The notes beneath the pieces are model-generated. The model did not search any database, had not been told where the DNA came from, and saw only the letters and a program-made list of their open reading frames with translations. Positions 8,594 to 16,748 of a stretch of DNA of 64,000 bases are shown one piece after another. The DNA lies in NCBI GenBank assembly GCA_029242745.1, contig JAQWTI010000006.1, positions 1-64,000 of the forward strand, in the 5' to 3' direction. The stretch is from Acidimicrobiales bacterium. GTDB lineage: Bacteria > Actinomycetota > Acidimicrobiia > Acidimicrobiales > MedAcidi-G1. The first letter of the stretch is position 1. Each line of letters opens with the position of its first letter. The position numbers were made by a program, and so were the translations under genes.

Positions 8594-9763
8594 ATGGGGT
8601 TTCGGTCGCTCTCGCCCTATCTATGGCCAATTTATGGACCCTGGATGGCCGCCAGCTTAGGAATGAGCACCTTATTAGTTGCGTTACCAATATTTATCGT
8701 TTCGGAAGGCCACGGGTACACAGTTGCGGCACTTGTGGCAGGCGCCGGCGGATGTGGTGCCACGGTGGCAGCTATTCCAGTTGGGTGGTGTACCGATCGG
8801 TGGGGACCTGCGCGTGTAGGTGCCGGATCGCTGTTGTGCATGGTCGGTGCGGCCCTTGTGATGACCCTCGGTGTCGAGCCGCTCCTCCTCGGCGTTGGAC
8901 ATCTTTTATTTGGCGGAGGCGCCCTGGGCGTGATGCTGTCGCGCCAATCTGATCTCACGCGAAGAATTCCCATCAGGTTAAGAGGGAGAGCCATGTCCCT
9001 GATGGGTGGAACAATGCGCTTCTCAGTGCTTCTGGGTACTGCTGCAGGTGGGCTTCTTGTCGACTACCTGGGGGCCCGTGCCACCTTCTTGGCTGCTGGC
9101 GCAGGTGCAGCAATTGGTCTCCCGGCGGTACTGCCGTGGGCTATTGGAGAACCGACGGAAGTATTGGTGGAGAGAACAAGGCGCCCCCGGTTTCTGAAGG
9201 TTGTTCGCCAAAACAAGCGTCGGCTCCTGAGTGTCGGACTGTTTGGGGCTGCCGCTATGACGGTGAGAGAAGGCCGCATGGTGCTGCTGCCCCTCGTGGG
9301 CGTGTCGCTAAATCTTCGGCCGGCCACAATCGGTCTATTGGTGGCTGCTGGGTACACCGCAGATTTGGTTCTGTTTCCAATATCTGGTGCAGTTATGGAT
9401 CGAATTGGACGCCTCGCAGCGATGGTGCCCGCCTACGGATTGCTTGCTCTGGGGCTATTCGGTCTTTCCTTCGCTGACTCCGCTACCGGCGTATTGATCG
9501 CTGGTTTGATAATGGGTCTTGGCAACGGACTGAGTGCCGGATCGTTGTTTACTCTGGGCAGCGATGTGGCGCCTGAGGAAGGAACAGGATCCTTCCTGTC
9601 AGCAGTTTCAGTCCTTACCGACAGTGGCCGTCTACTCGGCCCACTTCTGGTGGGTTTGGCGGCAGGCCAGTGGGGGCTCAATGCGGCTGCAGTGGTCCTA
9701 GGTGCCTCCATGCTTTTGGGCCTACTTTGGCTCGGCACAGTCGTTGGCGAGACCGGAAAATAG
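8594..9763 (+). CDS. MFS transporter
   Basis: A 389-residue integral membrane protein with about 12 hydrophobic segments. The MFS loop motif is visible between helices 2 and 3 as GWCTDRWGPARVG near residue 63, with a related MDRIGRLAAM in the second half. It should move a small solute with protons across the cytoplasmic membrane. It is divergent from the SMP-30 lactonase gene, so a sugar acid or lactone-related cargo is plausible but unproven. No clear ribosome site precedes the ATG. About 200 bp separate it from the next gene. Confidence 0.86.
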   Translation: MGFRSLSPYLWPIYGPWMAASLGMSTLLVALPIFIVSEGHGYTVAALVAGAGGCGATVAAIPVGWCTDRWGPARVGAGSLLCMVGAALVMTLGVEPLLLGVGHLLFGGGALGVMLSRQSDLTRRIPIRLRGRAMSLMGGTMRFSVLLGTAAGGLLVDYLGARATFLAAGAGAAIGLPAVLPWAIGEPTEVLVERTRRPRFLKVVRQNKRRLLSVGLFGAAAMTVREGRMVLLPLVGVSLNLRPATIGLLVAAGYTADLVLFPISGAVMDRIGRLAAMVPAYGLLALGLFGLSFADSATGVLIAGLIMGLGNGLSAGSLFTLGSDVAPEEGTGSFLSAVSVLTDSGRLLGPLLVGLAAGQWGLNAAAVVLGASMLLGLLWLGTVVGETGK

Positions 9764-9886
9764 ATTTGATCCAGTCGTGTGCTCACCAATGAGATGAGAC
9801 CAGATCGAAAGTGAGAGTGGAAGTTTCTGCAAGTCGGGGCTTGTCTGAGACAGTGCATCCGTGTGCGAGACTGCCGGAGTTAGTTC

Positions 9887-9904
9887 TGGCCCATTTACGG
9901 GCCA
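9887..9904. promoter_or_regulatory. hairpin in leader of the 9964 operon
   Basis: TGGCCC (9887-9892) and GGGCCA (9899-9904) form a perfect 6-bp stem with a six-base loop. No run of T follows on either strand, so it does not look like a simple terminator. It lies 60 bases before the start of the YciI-like gene, in the only spacer of about 200 bp in this part. It may be a leader element or a protein-binding dyad. Confidence 0.3.
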
Positions 9905-9963
9905 ACTGAAAGGTGGGCGCGGAACTACGGCCTACTAAACAAAGATCGTTAAGGAGGAACTGC

Positions 9964-10236
9964 ATGCATTTCGTCATTCATGCGCTGGATCGGATAGATG
10001 CCGGTGACCTACGAGCCCAAAATCGATCGGAGCACCTTAGTTATCTTGATTCTTTTAACATCACCTTCGGTGGCCCAATGCTGACTGAGGCTGGGGGCAT
10101 GTGTGGGTCACTGATTGTTATAGAAACGGAGAACCTGGATGCTGCGGAAGCCTTCGCCGCCGGTGACCCTTATGCAAAGGCTGGTCTATTTGACCTTGTG
10201 ACCATCAAAGCCATGAGGCCAGTGATCGGCATTTAG
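9964..10236 (+). CDS. YciI-like protein
   Basis: A 90-residue dimeric alpha-beta barrel protein of the YciI family. The N-terminus MHFVIHALD, the REHL-type segment RSEHLSYL near residue 22, GPML, the strand GSLIVIE and the DPYAKAGLF segment near residue 70 all match the family pattern, including the conserved His. ATG at 9964 is chosen over an upstream in-frame start because AAGGAGG at 9951-9957 stands six bases before it. Family members act as small-molecule lyases or dehydrochlorinases or are fused to regulators; the function here is unknown. It heads a five-gene rightward operon. Confidence 0.85.
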   Translation: MHFVIHALDRIDAGDLRAQNRSEHLSYLDSFNITFGGPMLTEAGGMCGSLIVIETENLDAAEAFAAGDPYAKAGLFDLVTIKAMRPVIGI

Positions 10237-10244
10237 GCGTTGAA

Positions 10245-11825
10245 ATGACCGTTGGCTACCGAAACCCCTTTCTGGCATCCAGCGAGAATCCCATCGCCCA
10301 TGGGCGCTGTGACCAGCAGGACTCCACGGAACTGACTGGCGCTTTACCTAGGAACAACCTCGAGTACGGCAACACCCTGGCGGATGGTGACAAACAGTAC
10401 AGCTGGCTTGGACCGGGCCACTTCGGCGGACTTATCTCGGGCACATACCCAGATGGTGGGCGCACAATCTGGAGTAACGGCCGTGAGTGCATAGCCAAAC
10501 TTGATTACGAAACACTTGAGGTTCTGGCCACACACCGGCTTCCAGATGAGTACGGTCCTGAGGGAGCAAGCGAGCACGCAGATTGGCTTGACGCGGTCGC
10601 CGGCCTAGATAATCTGGCCGGCGACGAGGCAGTTCTTCATGCTGCCGGTTTGGCGAAACGGTTCTTGACGGGACTCGACGGTGTTTACGCGTTGCTGGAC
10701 TGTGAACACACACTCTTTCTTGGCCGAAAACAAGCAGTCGTGGCCTACGAGGAAGTCGATAGAGGCGACCGAACGGCAGACATCCGGGAGAGAAGCAGAT
10801 GGGAAAAGCCACCTGGCATAACAGGCGCTTTCGTGGGCGTAAATATGACCAACGATGGTCGGCTAGTCCTGTCAACGGATCATGGTTGGCTGATCAGCCT
10901 GGCTCGCGATTTCTCGGACTACGTGGCTGTTCAACTGCCAGGAGCCGCTGTCGACGCTGCGGACCACTGTGCTCGCATGGAGCTGGAACGCGGCAACACC
11001 GGCTATGGATGGGTGCGAACCAGCCTTTGTTGTGACGACGAAGGCGGGGTGTACGTGAACTCGCTCGATCAAACCCACAAGGTGGTTTGGAATGGTGCAA
11101 ATTTCTCGTTTGCGGCGATAGACGGTGCGTGGAGTTCCCCGTATCTGAACGGAACAGGAGCCGGATCGGGAACCACTCCTTGTTTGATGGGTTTCGGCGA
11201 AGATGAAGACCACTTCGTGGTGATCGGCGATGGCGAGCCGGTGGTGAACATCACCCTGCTCTGGCGGAATCAAATACCCGACGACTGGGAGCGTCTGCCG
11301 GGGGCAGCGTCGCGCCGTGTTGCCGGCTTGGGCCCCGCTGACATGGGGGACAAGAGTCTGCCGGCTATTCAAACAGAACAGTCAATCACGGTAGCTGGTT
11401 ACGGGGCAATGACGGTAAACAACGAACCAAAGTCGAAACCTGACTGGCTGCCAGCTCGGGCGGCCCGTCTTCTTTGTTTCTTTCTTGGACATCACAAAGA
11501 GTTCACACCCTTTGGAATGCAGAAGTATTTATGGGATCCAGAGACCCGGCTTTTTCGGCAGGCGTGGGTGGCAACTGACATCAGTTCACCCAATTCCGTG
11601 CCTTACGTGAGCCGGGGGGCCGACACCGTCTATACCTGCGGCACGCGTCGCGGACAATGGACCATCGAGGCTGTGGACTGGTCCACTGGTGAAACGCGTG
11701 GGCACTGGACCATGGGGGATAGCCGGTTCAACACCCTCGGCGGTGGTGTTTACCTGGACGAGGAAGGCCGTGTCATATTTGGCACCATCTTTGGGAAAGT
11801 ACGGATCCTCAACGAGGGTTACTAG
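10245..11825 (+). CDS. unrecognised 526-aa protein, probably beta-propeller
   Basis: I do not recognise this family. It has 526 residues, no signal peptide, no membrane segment and no familiar catalytic signature. Recurring short beta-strand stretches separated by Gly/Asp turns suggest a multi-bladed propeller similar in style to PQQ- or strictosidine-synthase-like folds; examples are GRLVLSTDHGWLISL near residue 205, GGVYVNSLDQT near residue 267 and GRVIFGTIFGKVRIL at the end. It is 8 bp after the YciI gene and 6 bp before the GlpD-like gene, so it is clearly in an operon. A substrate-binding or oxidoreductase role in that pathway is possible. The reading frame is intact and well spaced. Confidence 0.8.
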   Translation: MTVGYRNPFLASSENPIAHGRCDQQDSTELTGALPRNNLEYGNTLADGDKQYSWLGPGHFGGLISGTYPDGGRTIWSNGRECIAKLDYETLEVLATHRLPDEYGPEGASEHADWLDAVAGLDNLAGDEAVLHAAGLAKRFLTGLDGVYALLDCEHTLFLGRKQAVVAYEEVDRGDRTADIRERSRWEKPPGITGAFVGVNMTNDGRLVLSTDHGWLISLARDFSDYVAVQLPGAAVDAADHCARMELERGNTGYGWVRTSLCCDDEGGVYVNSLDQTHKVVWNGANFSFAAIDGAWSSPYLNGTGAGSGTTPCLMGFGEDEDHFVVIGDGEPVVNITLLWRNQIPDDWERLPGAASRRVAGLGPADMGDKSLPAIQTEQSITVAGYGAMTVNNEPKSKPDWLPARAARLLCFFLGHHKEFTPFGMQKYLWDPETRLFRQAWVATDISSPNSVPYVSRGADTVYTCGTRRGQWTIEAVDWSTGETRGHWTMGDSRFNTLGGGVYLDEEGRVIFGTIFGKVRILNEGY

Positions 11826-11831
11826 GAGTGA

Positions 11832-13430
11832 ATGTCCGCTGGAGCAGATACAACAGATTCCGTGAACTCTTCGGATGTCAGTTCGCAGCACAAAAGGTGT
11901 CTGTCTCTCGAAGCACTTGATGGTGGAGTGTTCGACGCCATCGTGATAGGGGGAGGAATAAATGGTGCTGTATCCACATTGGCCATGGCTGCTCATGGCA
12001 TGCGGGTCGCCCTCGTCGAACGCAACGACTTCGGTTCAGGCACCAGCCAAGAGTCCTCCTGTATGGTTTGGGGTGGTTTCAAATACTTGGAAAGTCGGGA
12101 CCTAAAACTCGTCGCTGGCCTTTGCGACTCCCGCAACCGCTTGGCAAAAGCCTTCCCAACTCGTTTAGCCGAGGCTCGTTTTCTTGCGGCAATCGATAAC
12201 GGAGCCCCGTTTCCCCCATGGTTTGCATCGCTAGGGGCCGTTGCATATTGGGGCCTTGGGCGTCTGGCCACCCAGCCCCCACGGCACCGTTCTTCAGCAA
12301 CAATCGAGCGGCTCGAGCCGTCAGTTGATACCTCGATGGTCCGAGGTGGCGTCGAATACTCTGATTACCTCTTAGTAGACAACGACTCTCGTTTCGTCTC
12401 TGAGATGGTCTTTGGGGCAACCCGCTATGGGGCCACGATCGCAAACCGGGTCGACTTAGTCGACGCTGAGCACGGAGTGGGTGGCTGGCGGCTGTCGCTA
12501 GTCGATCGACAATCGGGAAAGCAACTACAAACTACGGCACAGGTCTTGGTGAACGCAGCCGGCCCCGAGGTTCCGGTCGTCGGGAATCTCCTGGGAGCGT
12601 CCACCGAAAACCGACTGGTGTATTCGAAAGGAATCCACTTGGTTGTTCCCCGAATTACCGATTCAGGCAGGATCCTTGCATTCTTTGATGACGATGAACG
12701 GCTGTTCTACGTGCTTCCTATGGGGAACAGATCGGTAATTGGGACCACAGATACAAGGGTTGAGGATCCGATAGTTGACGTAACCGCTGAAGATCGCACC
12801 TTCGTACTAGACCAAATCAACGCCCGTATCGACAGAGCCACCCCGCTCTGCACCGGCGACGTAATTGCGGAGCGCTGCGGTGTGCGTGCCCTGGTGGTTC
12901 CCCCGGACGGAGCATCTGAAGGCCGAGACTGGACTGAGTTGTCGCGCGAACACGCTGTCGAGGTAGAGCGCACTCTCGGCGTGGTGTCAGTGCTGGGCGG
13001 CAAGTTGTCAGACTGCCTGAACGTAGGAGAAGAAGTAGTTGAAGCCGTTCAACAATGTGGACTTGCCAGCCGACAGCCGGTACGCCGCTGGTACGGGGAA
13101 CCCGGACGTACCGCCCGGAGGCGTTTCAATGAAAGAGCAACTGGACTCAGATTAAATCACCAAGTAGCCGAAGACCTATGGCGCAGGCAGGGTATGCGCG
13201 CGTTCATGGCACTGGATCTAATTGATGAAGACAGAGGCCTCGGTGAGCCGATGGGGGACCTGATTCCACTGACAGAGGCTGAGGTCCGAGTAATGGCAAA
13301 CCACGAATGGATCTTCGAGGCTGACGATTTCCTGCGGCGAAGGACAATGCTGTCCCAGGTTGAACGCCATGACGAACTCCTGGGCGATCCTGCCGTGTTG
13401 CGAGCCTTGGAGCTCTTGCGGGTGGCCTGA
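11832..13430 (+). CDS. GlpD-family FAD-dependent oxidoreductase (glycerol-3-phosphate dehydrogenase-like)
   Basis: This 532-residue flavoprotein has the FAD motif IGGGINGA at residues 39-46, the segment SSCMVWGGFKYLE near residue 77, SKGIHLVV near residue 262, and IGTTDTRVEDP near residue 302. All follow the order of aerobic glycerol-3-phosphate dehydrogenase. The canonical GGKLTTYR is GGKLSDCL near residue 391, and the segment around SSLLIHGG-type residues is altered, so the substrate may not be glycerol-3-phosphate. AGGAG sits just before the ATG. It lies 6 bp after the orphan propeller gene. The C-terminal domain matches GlpD length. Confidence 0.82.
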   Translation: MSAGADTTDSVNSSDVSSQHKRCLSLEALDGGVFDAIVIGGGINGAVSTLAMAAHGMRVALVERNDFGSGTSQESSCMVWGGFKYLESRDLKLVAGLCDSRNRLAKAFPTRLAEARFLAAIDNGAPFPPWFASLGAVAYWGLGRLATQPPRHRSSATIERLEPSVDTSMVRGGVEYSDYLLVDNDSRFVSEMVFGATRYGATIANRVDLVDAEHGVGGWRLSLVDRQSGKQLQTTAQVLVNAAGPEVPVVGNLLGASTENRLVYSKGIHLVVPRITDSGRILAFFDDDERLFYVLPMGNRSVIGTTDTRVEDPIVDVTAEDRTFVLDQINARIDRATPLCTGDVIAERCGVRALVVPPDGASEGRDWTELSREHAVEVERTLGVVSVLGGKLSDCLNVGEEVVEAVQQCGLASRQPVRRWYGEPGRTARRRFNERATGLRLNHQVAEDLWRRQGMRAFMALDLIDEDRGLGEPMGDLIPLTEAEVRVMANHEWIFEADDFLRRRTMLSQVERHDELLGDPAVLRALELLRVA

Positions 13431-13557
13431 GTCGCTTGATCGACTCGCAATTGCGCGAGATTGAACGTCGGGGTCTTTGCAACGGTGTGGCACCGGAATG
13501 GTAGACATTCAAAGGAAGCGGACGTGGAACACCATGAAAGAGGGGTTGCAGAATCAA

Positions 13558-14190
13558 ATGAAAATCTGGAATCGAGTGTTTCTAATGCAGCCAAGTCGTC
13601 TAGGCGTGGCATCCGAAGCGCTGGCTGCTGTTCATAAGGAGATCAACTCAGTGTCGGACTACGGCTACAACCTCTGGGAAACTGTTATCGGCACTCAGGG
13701 TGAGTTTGGAGTATCTGCCTTAGTGTCGGACATTGAGGCCTTTACTTCCGGCGAGCTCATGCACGATGAATTCGACGGAGACAAACTTGGGGACCTTGCG
13801 GGCGCAGTGAACGAGTGCGTAGACCGTCGTCCTGAGGATTCGTTCTGGAACGTGGTCCACGTGTTGGGCGACTGGACAGACACCCCGGCTTACGTTATGA
13901 ACGTAGTTCACGAGACCGACATGGCGCAGATGCAAGGCACGGTCGGTGCGACGGTCGAGTTCGCCACCTACATGCACGGTGTCGTCGAAGCTCCGGTCAT
14001 TGTATGCACAAGCGTTTTCGGCACTGGGCCGTCGGTCCGCATGATCTGGGGCTACGCATCACTCGGCGACTGGGAAGCACGCACCGGCCGAGGAATGTCA
14101 GATTCCGGCTTCCAGGAACGCTTAGCAGCGATGTCGGGGCCCGGGGTCACACTTGCTGCTCAAAGCAACGTGATGCGGCGTCTGATTTAA
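13558..14190 (+). CDS. conserved-looking small protein, possibly dimeric alpha-beta barrel
   Basis: I do not recognise a named family. About 210 residues, soluble, with an N-terminal strand MKIWNRVFLMQPS followed by a helix, like NIPSNAP or dimeric alpha-beta barrel proteins; a second similar half may follow near residue 100. Start choice is uncertain: ATG at 13534, ATG at 13498 and TTG at 13477 are in frame; 13558 is chosen because it begins at the first predicted strand and follows an AGAGGGG stretch. It is downstream of the GlpD-like gene by about 130 bp, and the next gene looks like a shorter relative. Confidence 0.6.
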   Translation: MKIWNRVFLMQPSRLGVASEALAAVHKEINSVSDYGYNLWETVIGTQGEFGVSALVSDIEAFTSGELMHDEFDGDKLGDLAGAVNECVDRRPEDSFWNVVHVLGDWTDTPAYVMNVVHETDMAQMQGTVGATVEFATYMHGVVEAPVIVCTSVFGTGPSVRMIWGYASLGDWEARTGRGMSDSGFQERLAAMSGPGVTLAAQSNVMRRLI

Positions 14191-14231
14191 CTTGGCCCAA
14201 GCTTCGACCAACTCTTGACTGAATTAAAACA

Positions 14232-14726
14232 ATGCAACTCTTCCAACGCCGGCGGTGGATCGATTCAGACCGCGTAGCGGACGGCCTCGGTGCCTTCGTC
14301 GCCCAGTTGGCGTGGATCAATGCCAACACCGGGATGGCTATGTCCGGATGGAGGCGAACAGACCCCGAAGGCGAACCTGGTGCGATATTGGCCACCACCA
14401 TCTACGAGGACCACGCGTGGTTCACCGGAGAGGTCGCTCACCTGCAGACGCTTGCGGAGTATGGCCCGGTGAACAAAGCCACTGCGGCACTTACTGTTGG
14501 ACAGGATGCCTTTGAGCGATGGGACGCCCCCGTTGATCTATCGGAAGATTGGGCGCTCGGTGAAGCGTCGTTTCGGCAGGTTCTCGACCTGCCGAAGTTG
14601 GCAGGTTCTCGACCTGCGTGGATCAACGCAGAGGGAGCCGAAAACCTCGTCGCTTGGTTTCCGGCGGCGGGGGAGATAGCCACGGGATCTGAACTACGGC
14701 AGGAGTACTGGTTCCGTATTTACTGA
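14232..14726 (+). CDS. unrecognised 164-aa protein, possible relative of preceding gene
   Basis: No family recognised. It has 164 residues and is soluble, with the order strand, helix (VADGLGAFVAQLAWINA), strand (GAILATTIYEDHAWF) and a C-terminal strand, resembling one dimeric alpha-beta barrel domain. Its position 41 bp after the 210-residue gene and its similar size blocks suggest a shared origin. The coding region carries two exact copies of an 18-bp hairpin-forming unit at 14575-14592 and 14600-14617, read in different frames. It is the last gene of the rightward run and meets the MFS transporter convergently. Confidence 0.58.
   Translation: MQLFQRRRWIDSDRVADGLGAFVAQLAWINANTGMAMSGWRRTDPEGEPGAILATTIYEDHAWFTGEVAHLQTLAEYGPVNKATAALTVGQDAFERWDAPVDLSEDWALGEASFRQVLDLPKLAGSRPAWINAEGAENLVAWFPAAGEIATGSELRQEYWFRIY
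14575..14617. repeat. two identical 18-bp hairpin units inside a gene
   Basis: GGCAGGTTCTCGACCTGC occurs at 14575-14592 and again at 14600-14617, a period of 25 bp. Each copy contains GCAGGT and ACCTGC as inverted arms with a TCTCG loop. Because the period is not a multiple of three, the copies are translated in different frames (RQVLDL and LAGSRP), so protein-level selection does not explain the identity. Confidence 0.85.
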
Positions 14727-14776
14727 TCGCATCAATCCCTGAAACCTCTTACTCGTTCCAATCGGGAACAGCAATT

Positions 14777-16132
14777 CTAAGAGCGCTCGGGCGGTTCAGA
14801 ACTACTTGGATGTCGTTGATCGACCACGCTGTCATGGTGGTCCTGCTGGTGATGCCACTCAGCCAGTGGATGCAGCACCCAGCGGCCAACCGAATGAGCG
14901 ATCTCCCCAGAGCGCGCCAGGATCGGTTGGAACGGGGATTGCCGCTCGACTGGCACCGCCTGACGAATTCTCGTCCTGTAGGCCAGATAAACGACAAGGA
15001 CTCCCAGAACCAATGCCAGCGACCAAAAGTAGGCCCCTGGGCCAAAGATCTCCACGGCGACTCCAATGCTTACGGGACCCGCCATAGCCCCCACGCTGGC
15101 CGCCAAGACAAGCGTGCCTGCAGCAGCCACCCGTTTCTCGGGTGGAATCCAGTCGTTCGCCAGAGCCACGAACTGGCCATATAGCGGAAACACGAAGGCT
15201 CCGAAGACAAAGTTAAGGGCGATCAGAAGGAGGCTCTCCGGCGGGGTCAAAGCGCTCACTACCGCAAGTCCGCAGGAAATCGACGCTACAACCAGAATTA
15301 CTGCACGACGGGGGTAGCGATCCGAAAGCGAGCCGAGGGGCAACTGGAGAGTTACGGCGCCGACTACTGCGGCTGATGTAAAGAGAGTGATTCGTCCACC
15401 AGACAGGCCCGACTGGGTACCAAAGACCGCTCCCATCGATAAGCCAATCGAGTGCACGTACGAACACAGAACAACACCTACCACCGCCGATGGAATTGTT
15501 CGGTACAGGTCGCGTAACGGCATCTTGTTGTAGACGACTGCGGGAGCAGCGGTCGAAGCAGAAAGGGTTACTGGCACTACGGCTAACGAGATAAGGACGG
15601 ACGCCAGGACAAAAAGGCCGACCCCGTCAACCGATCCGAGGTTGAGAAGCAACTGACCTCCAGCTGTACCACCCATCATGATCATCATGTAGACACCGAG
15701 CATCTTGCCGCGTGTTTCGTTGGTGCTTCGTTCGTTGAGCCAACTCTCAAGAATTATGTAAATCCCAGCGTTACAGAAACCACTGACCAAATAAATCGCT
15801 GACCACGATGCAACGGTCACCAGCACCGCATTGACCAGCACTGCGGTCGAAGCAACCGATGCCAAGGCGGCAAAGACCCGGATATGACCGACGGAAGCAA
15901 GCAGCCGAGGAATCAGTTTGGCGCCGATGAAGTAACCGGAAAAGTGGACTGCCATGACCACGCCCATAGCACCAGCGCCAATGCCTTCGGTCTCCCCTCG
16001 GAGGGGAAGCAGGATTCGTTGTAGCCCGTTTCCAATCTGTAGAAAGACCAGGGCCAGAAACAGCGCCCATACACCAAGGAACCCCGAACTCGTCCTTCGC
16101 GCCGCCGGTCGAACAACCGACGGCTCATTCAC
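14777..16132 (-). CDS. MFS transporter (YcaD-like)
   Basis: A 451-residue membrane protein with about 12 hydrophobic segments and a charged C-terminal tail of about 55 residues rich in His and Gln. The segment SLSDRYPRRAVIL near residue 265 is the central MFS loop motif, and the first half has HFSGYFIGAKLIPRLL near residue 64. It starts with GTG overlapping the thioesterase stop by a few bases (GTGA), so it is coupled to the amine/betaine-type genes upstream. It may import the substrate of that operon. The cargo cannot be read from the sequence. Confidence 0.84.
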   Translation of the reverse strand: MNEPSVVRPAARRTSSGFLGVWALFLALVFLQIGNGLQRILLPLRGETEGIGAGAMGVVMAVHFSGYFIGAKLIPRLLASVGHIRVFAALASVASTAVLVNAVLVTVASWSAIYLVSGFCNAGIYIILESWLNERSTNETRGKMLGVYMMIMMGGTAGGQLLLNLGSVDGVGLFVLASVLISLAVVPVTLSASTAAPAVVYNKMPLRDLYRTIPSAVVGVVLCSYVHSIGLSMGAVFGTQSGLSGGRITLFTSAAVVGAVTLQLPLGSLSDRYPRRAVILVVASISCGLAVVSALTPPESLLLIALNFVFGAFVFPLYGQFVALANDWIPPEKRVAAAGTLVLAASVGAMAGPVSIGVAVEIFGPGAYFWSLALVLGVLVVYLAYRTRIRQAVPVERQSPFQPILARSGEIAHSVGRWVLHPLAEWHHQQDHHDSVVDQRHPSSSEPPERS

Positions 16133-16614
16133 CTCAGTGTCCTGACGCCCCGACCAACGTGGTCAGGCGTCGGAAATCGGGCATGAGCCCTGGATGCAGC
16201 CAGCGCTGCCGAGGCCACAGGCTCAACCATTGGTGCCACTGTGGGGCCAGCTGCCCCCTGCGCGACGTGCAGCATCATGCACTCCTGGGTGGCCACCGGG
16301 TCAGGACCATCGCCCGCAAAAAGGTCGTGGTGGACGTGGAGCCGTTTAGCATCGGCCCCCAGGATCAACGATGCGGTATAGATCTCCGCTCCCACCTTCA
16401 CCTCTTCGAGGTAGCGGATCCGGGTCTCCACGGTATAGAAGGTGCCATGGACCGCCAAATAATCCGGTCCGAAGCCCAACTCCACCAAAACCGCATCGCT
16501 TGCGTGGCCAAAGGCAACACCGTAAAAACCCTCGGTGAGGTGTCCGTTGTAATCGATCCACTCGTTTGGCACGACGGCGCGCCACACATGTAGTGGCTGG
16601 CTTTCTGACTCCAT
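16129..16614 (-). CDS. hotdog thioesterase, betainyl-CoA thioesterase-like
   Basis: A single-hotdog 4HBT protein of 161 residues. The segment WIDYNGHLTEGFY near residue 19 carries the acidic residue and NGH pattern of hotdog thioesterases that act in carnitine and betaine breakdown (the LcdH C-terminal domain and betainyl-CoA thioesterases). ETRIRYLEEVKVG near residue 62 is the usual central strand. ATG at 16614 follows GGAGGT with a six-base spacer; an upstream in-frame start exists but lacks such a site. It overlaps the MFS gene and lies in the same orientation as the sarcosine oxidase genes. The betaine assignment is inference from pattern and context. Confidence 0.75.
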   Translation of the reverse strand: MESESQPLHVWRAVVPNEWIDYNGHLTEGFYGVAFGHASDAVLVELGFGPDYLAVHGTFYTVETRIRYLEEVKVGAEIYTASLILGADAKRLHVHHDLFAGDGPDPVATQECMMLHVAQGAAGPTVAPMVEPVASAALAASRAHARFPTPDHVGRGVRTLR

Positions 16615-16748
16615 TGGGGCACCTCCGCTTTTTGAGACAATCCAAAGTCGGCTCAACGCGCGCAATCTACGGCGGACCGCCATTTGGGGCAATGACTCGT
16701 TCCGGGTCATATGACACAGAACACCCAGGCCCAGTTAGCCCGGACTCC

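Noticed and set aside
9764-9963. Possible riboswitch ahead of the YciI operon
   Set aside because: I see one 6-bp hairpin but no conserved riboswitch core such as the glycine or SAM type.
11832-13430. Firm naming as glycerol-3-phosphate dehydrogenase glpD
   Set aside because: No glycerol kinase or facilitator is nearby and a key conserved motif is altered, so only a family-level name is used.
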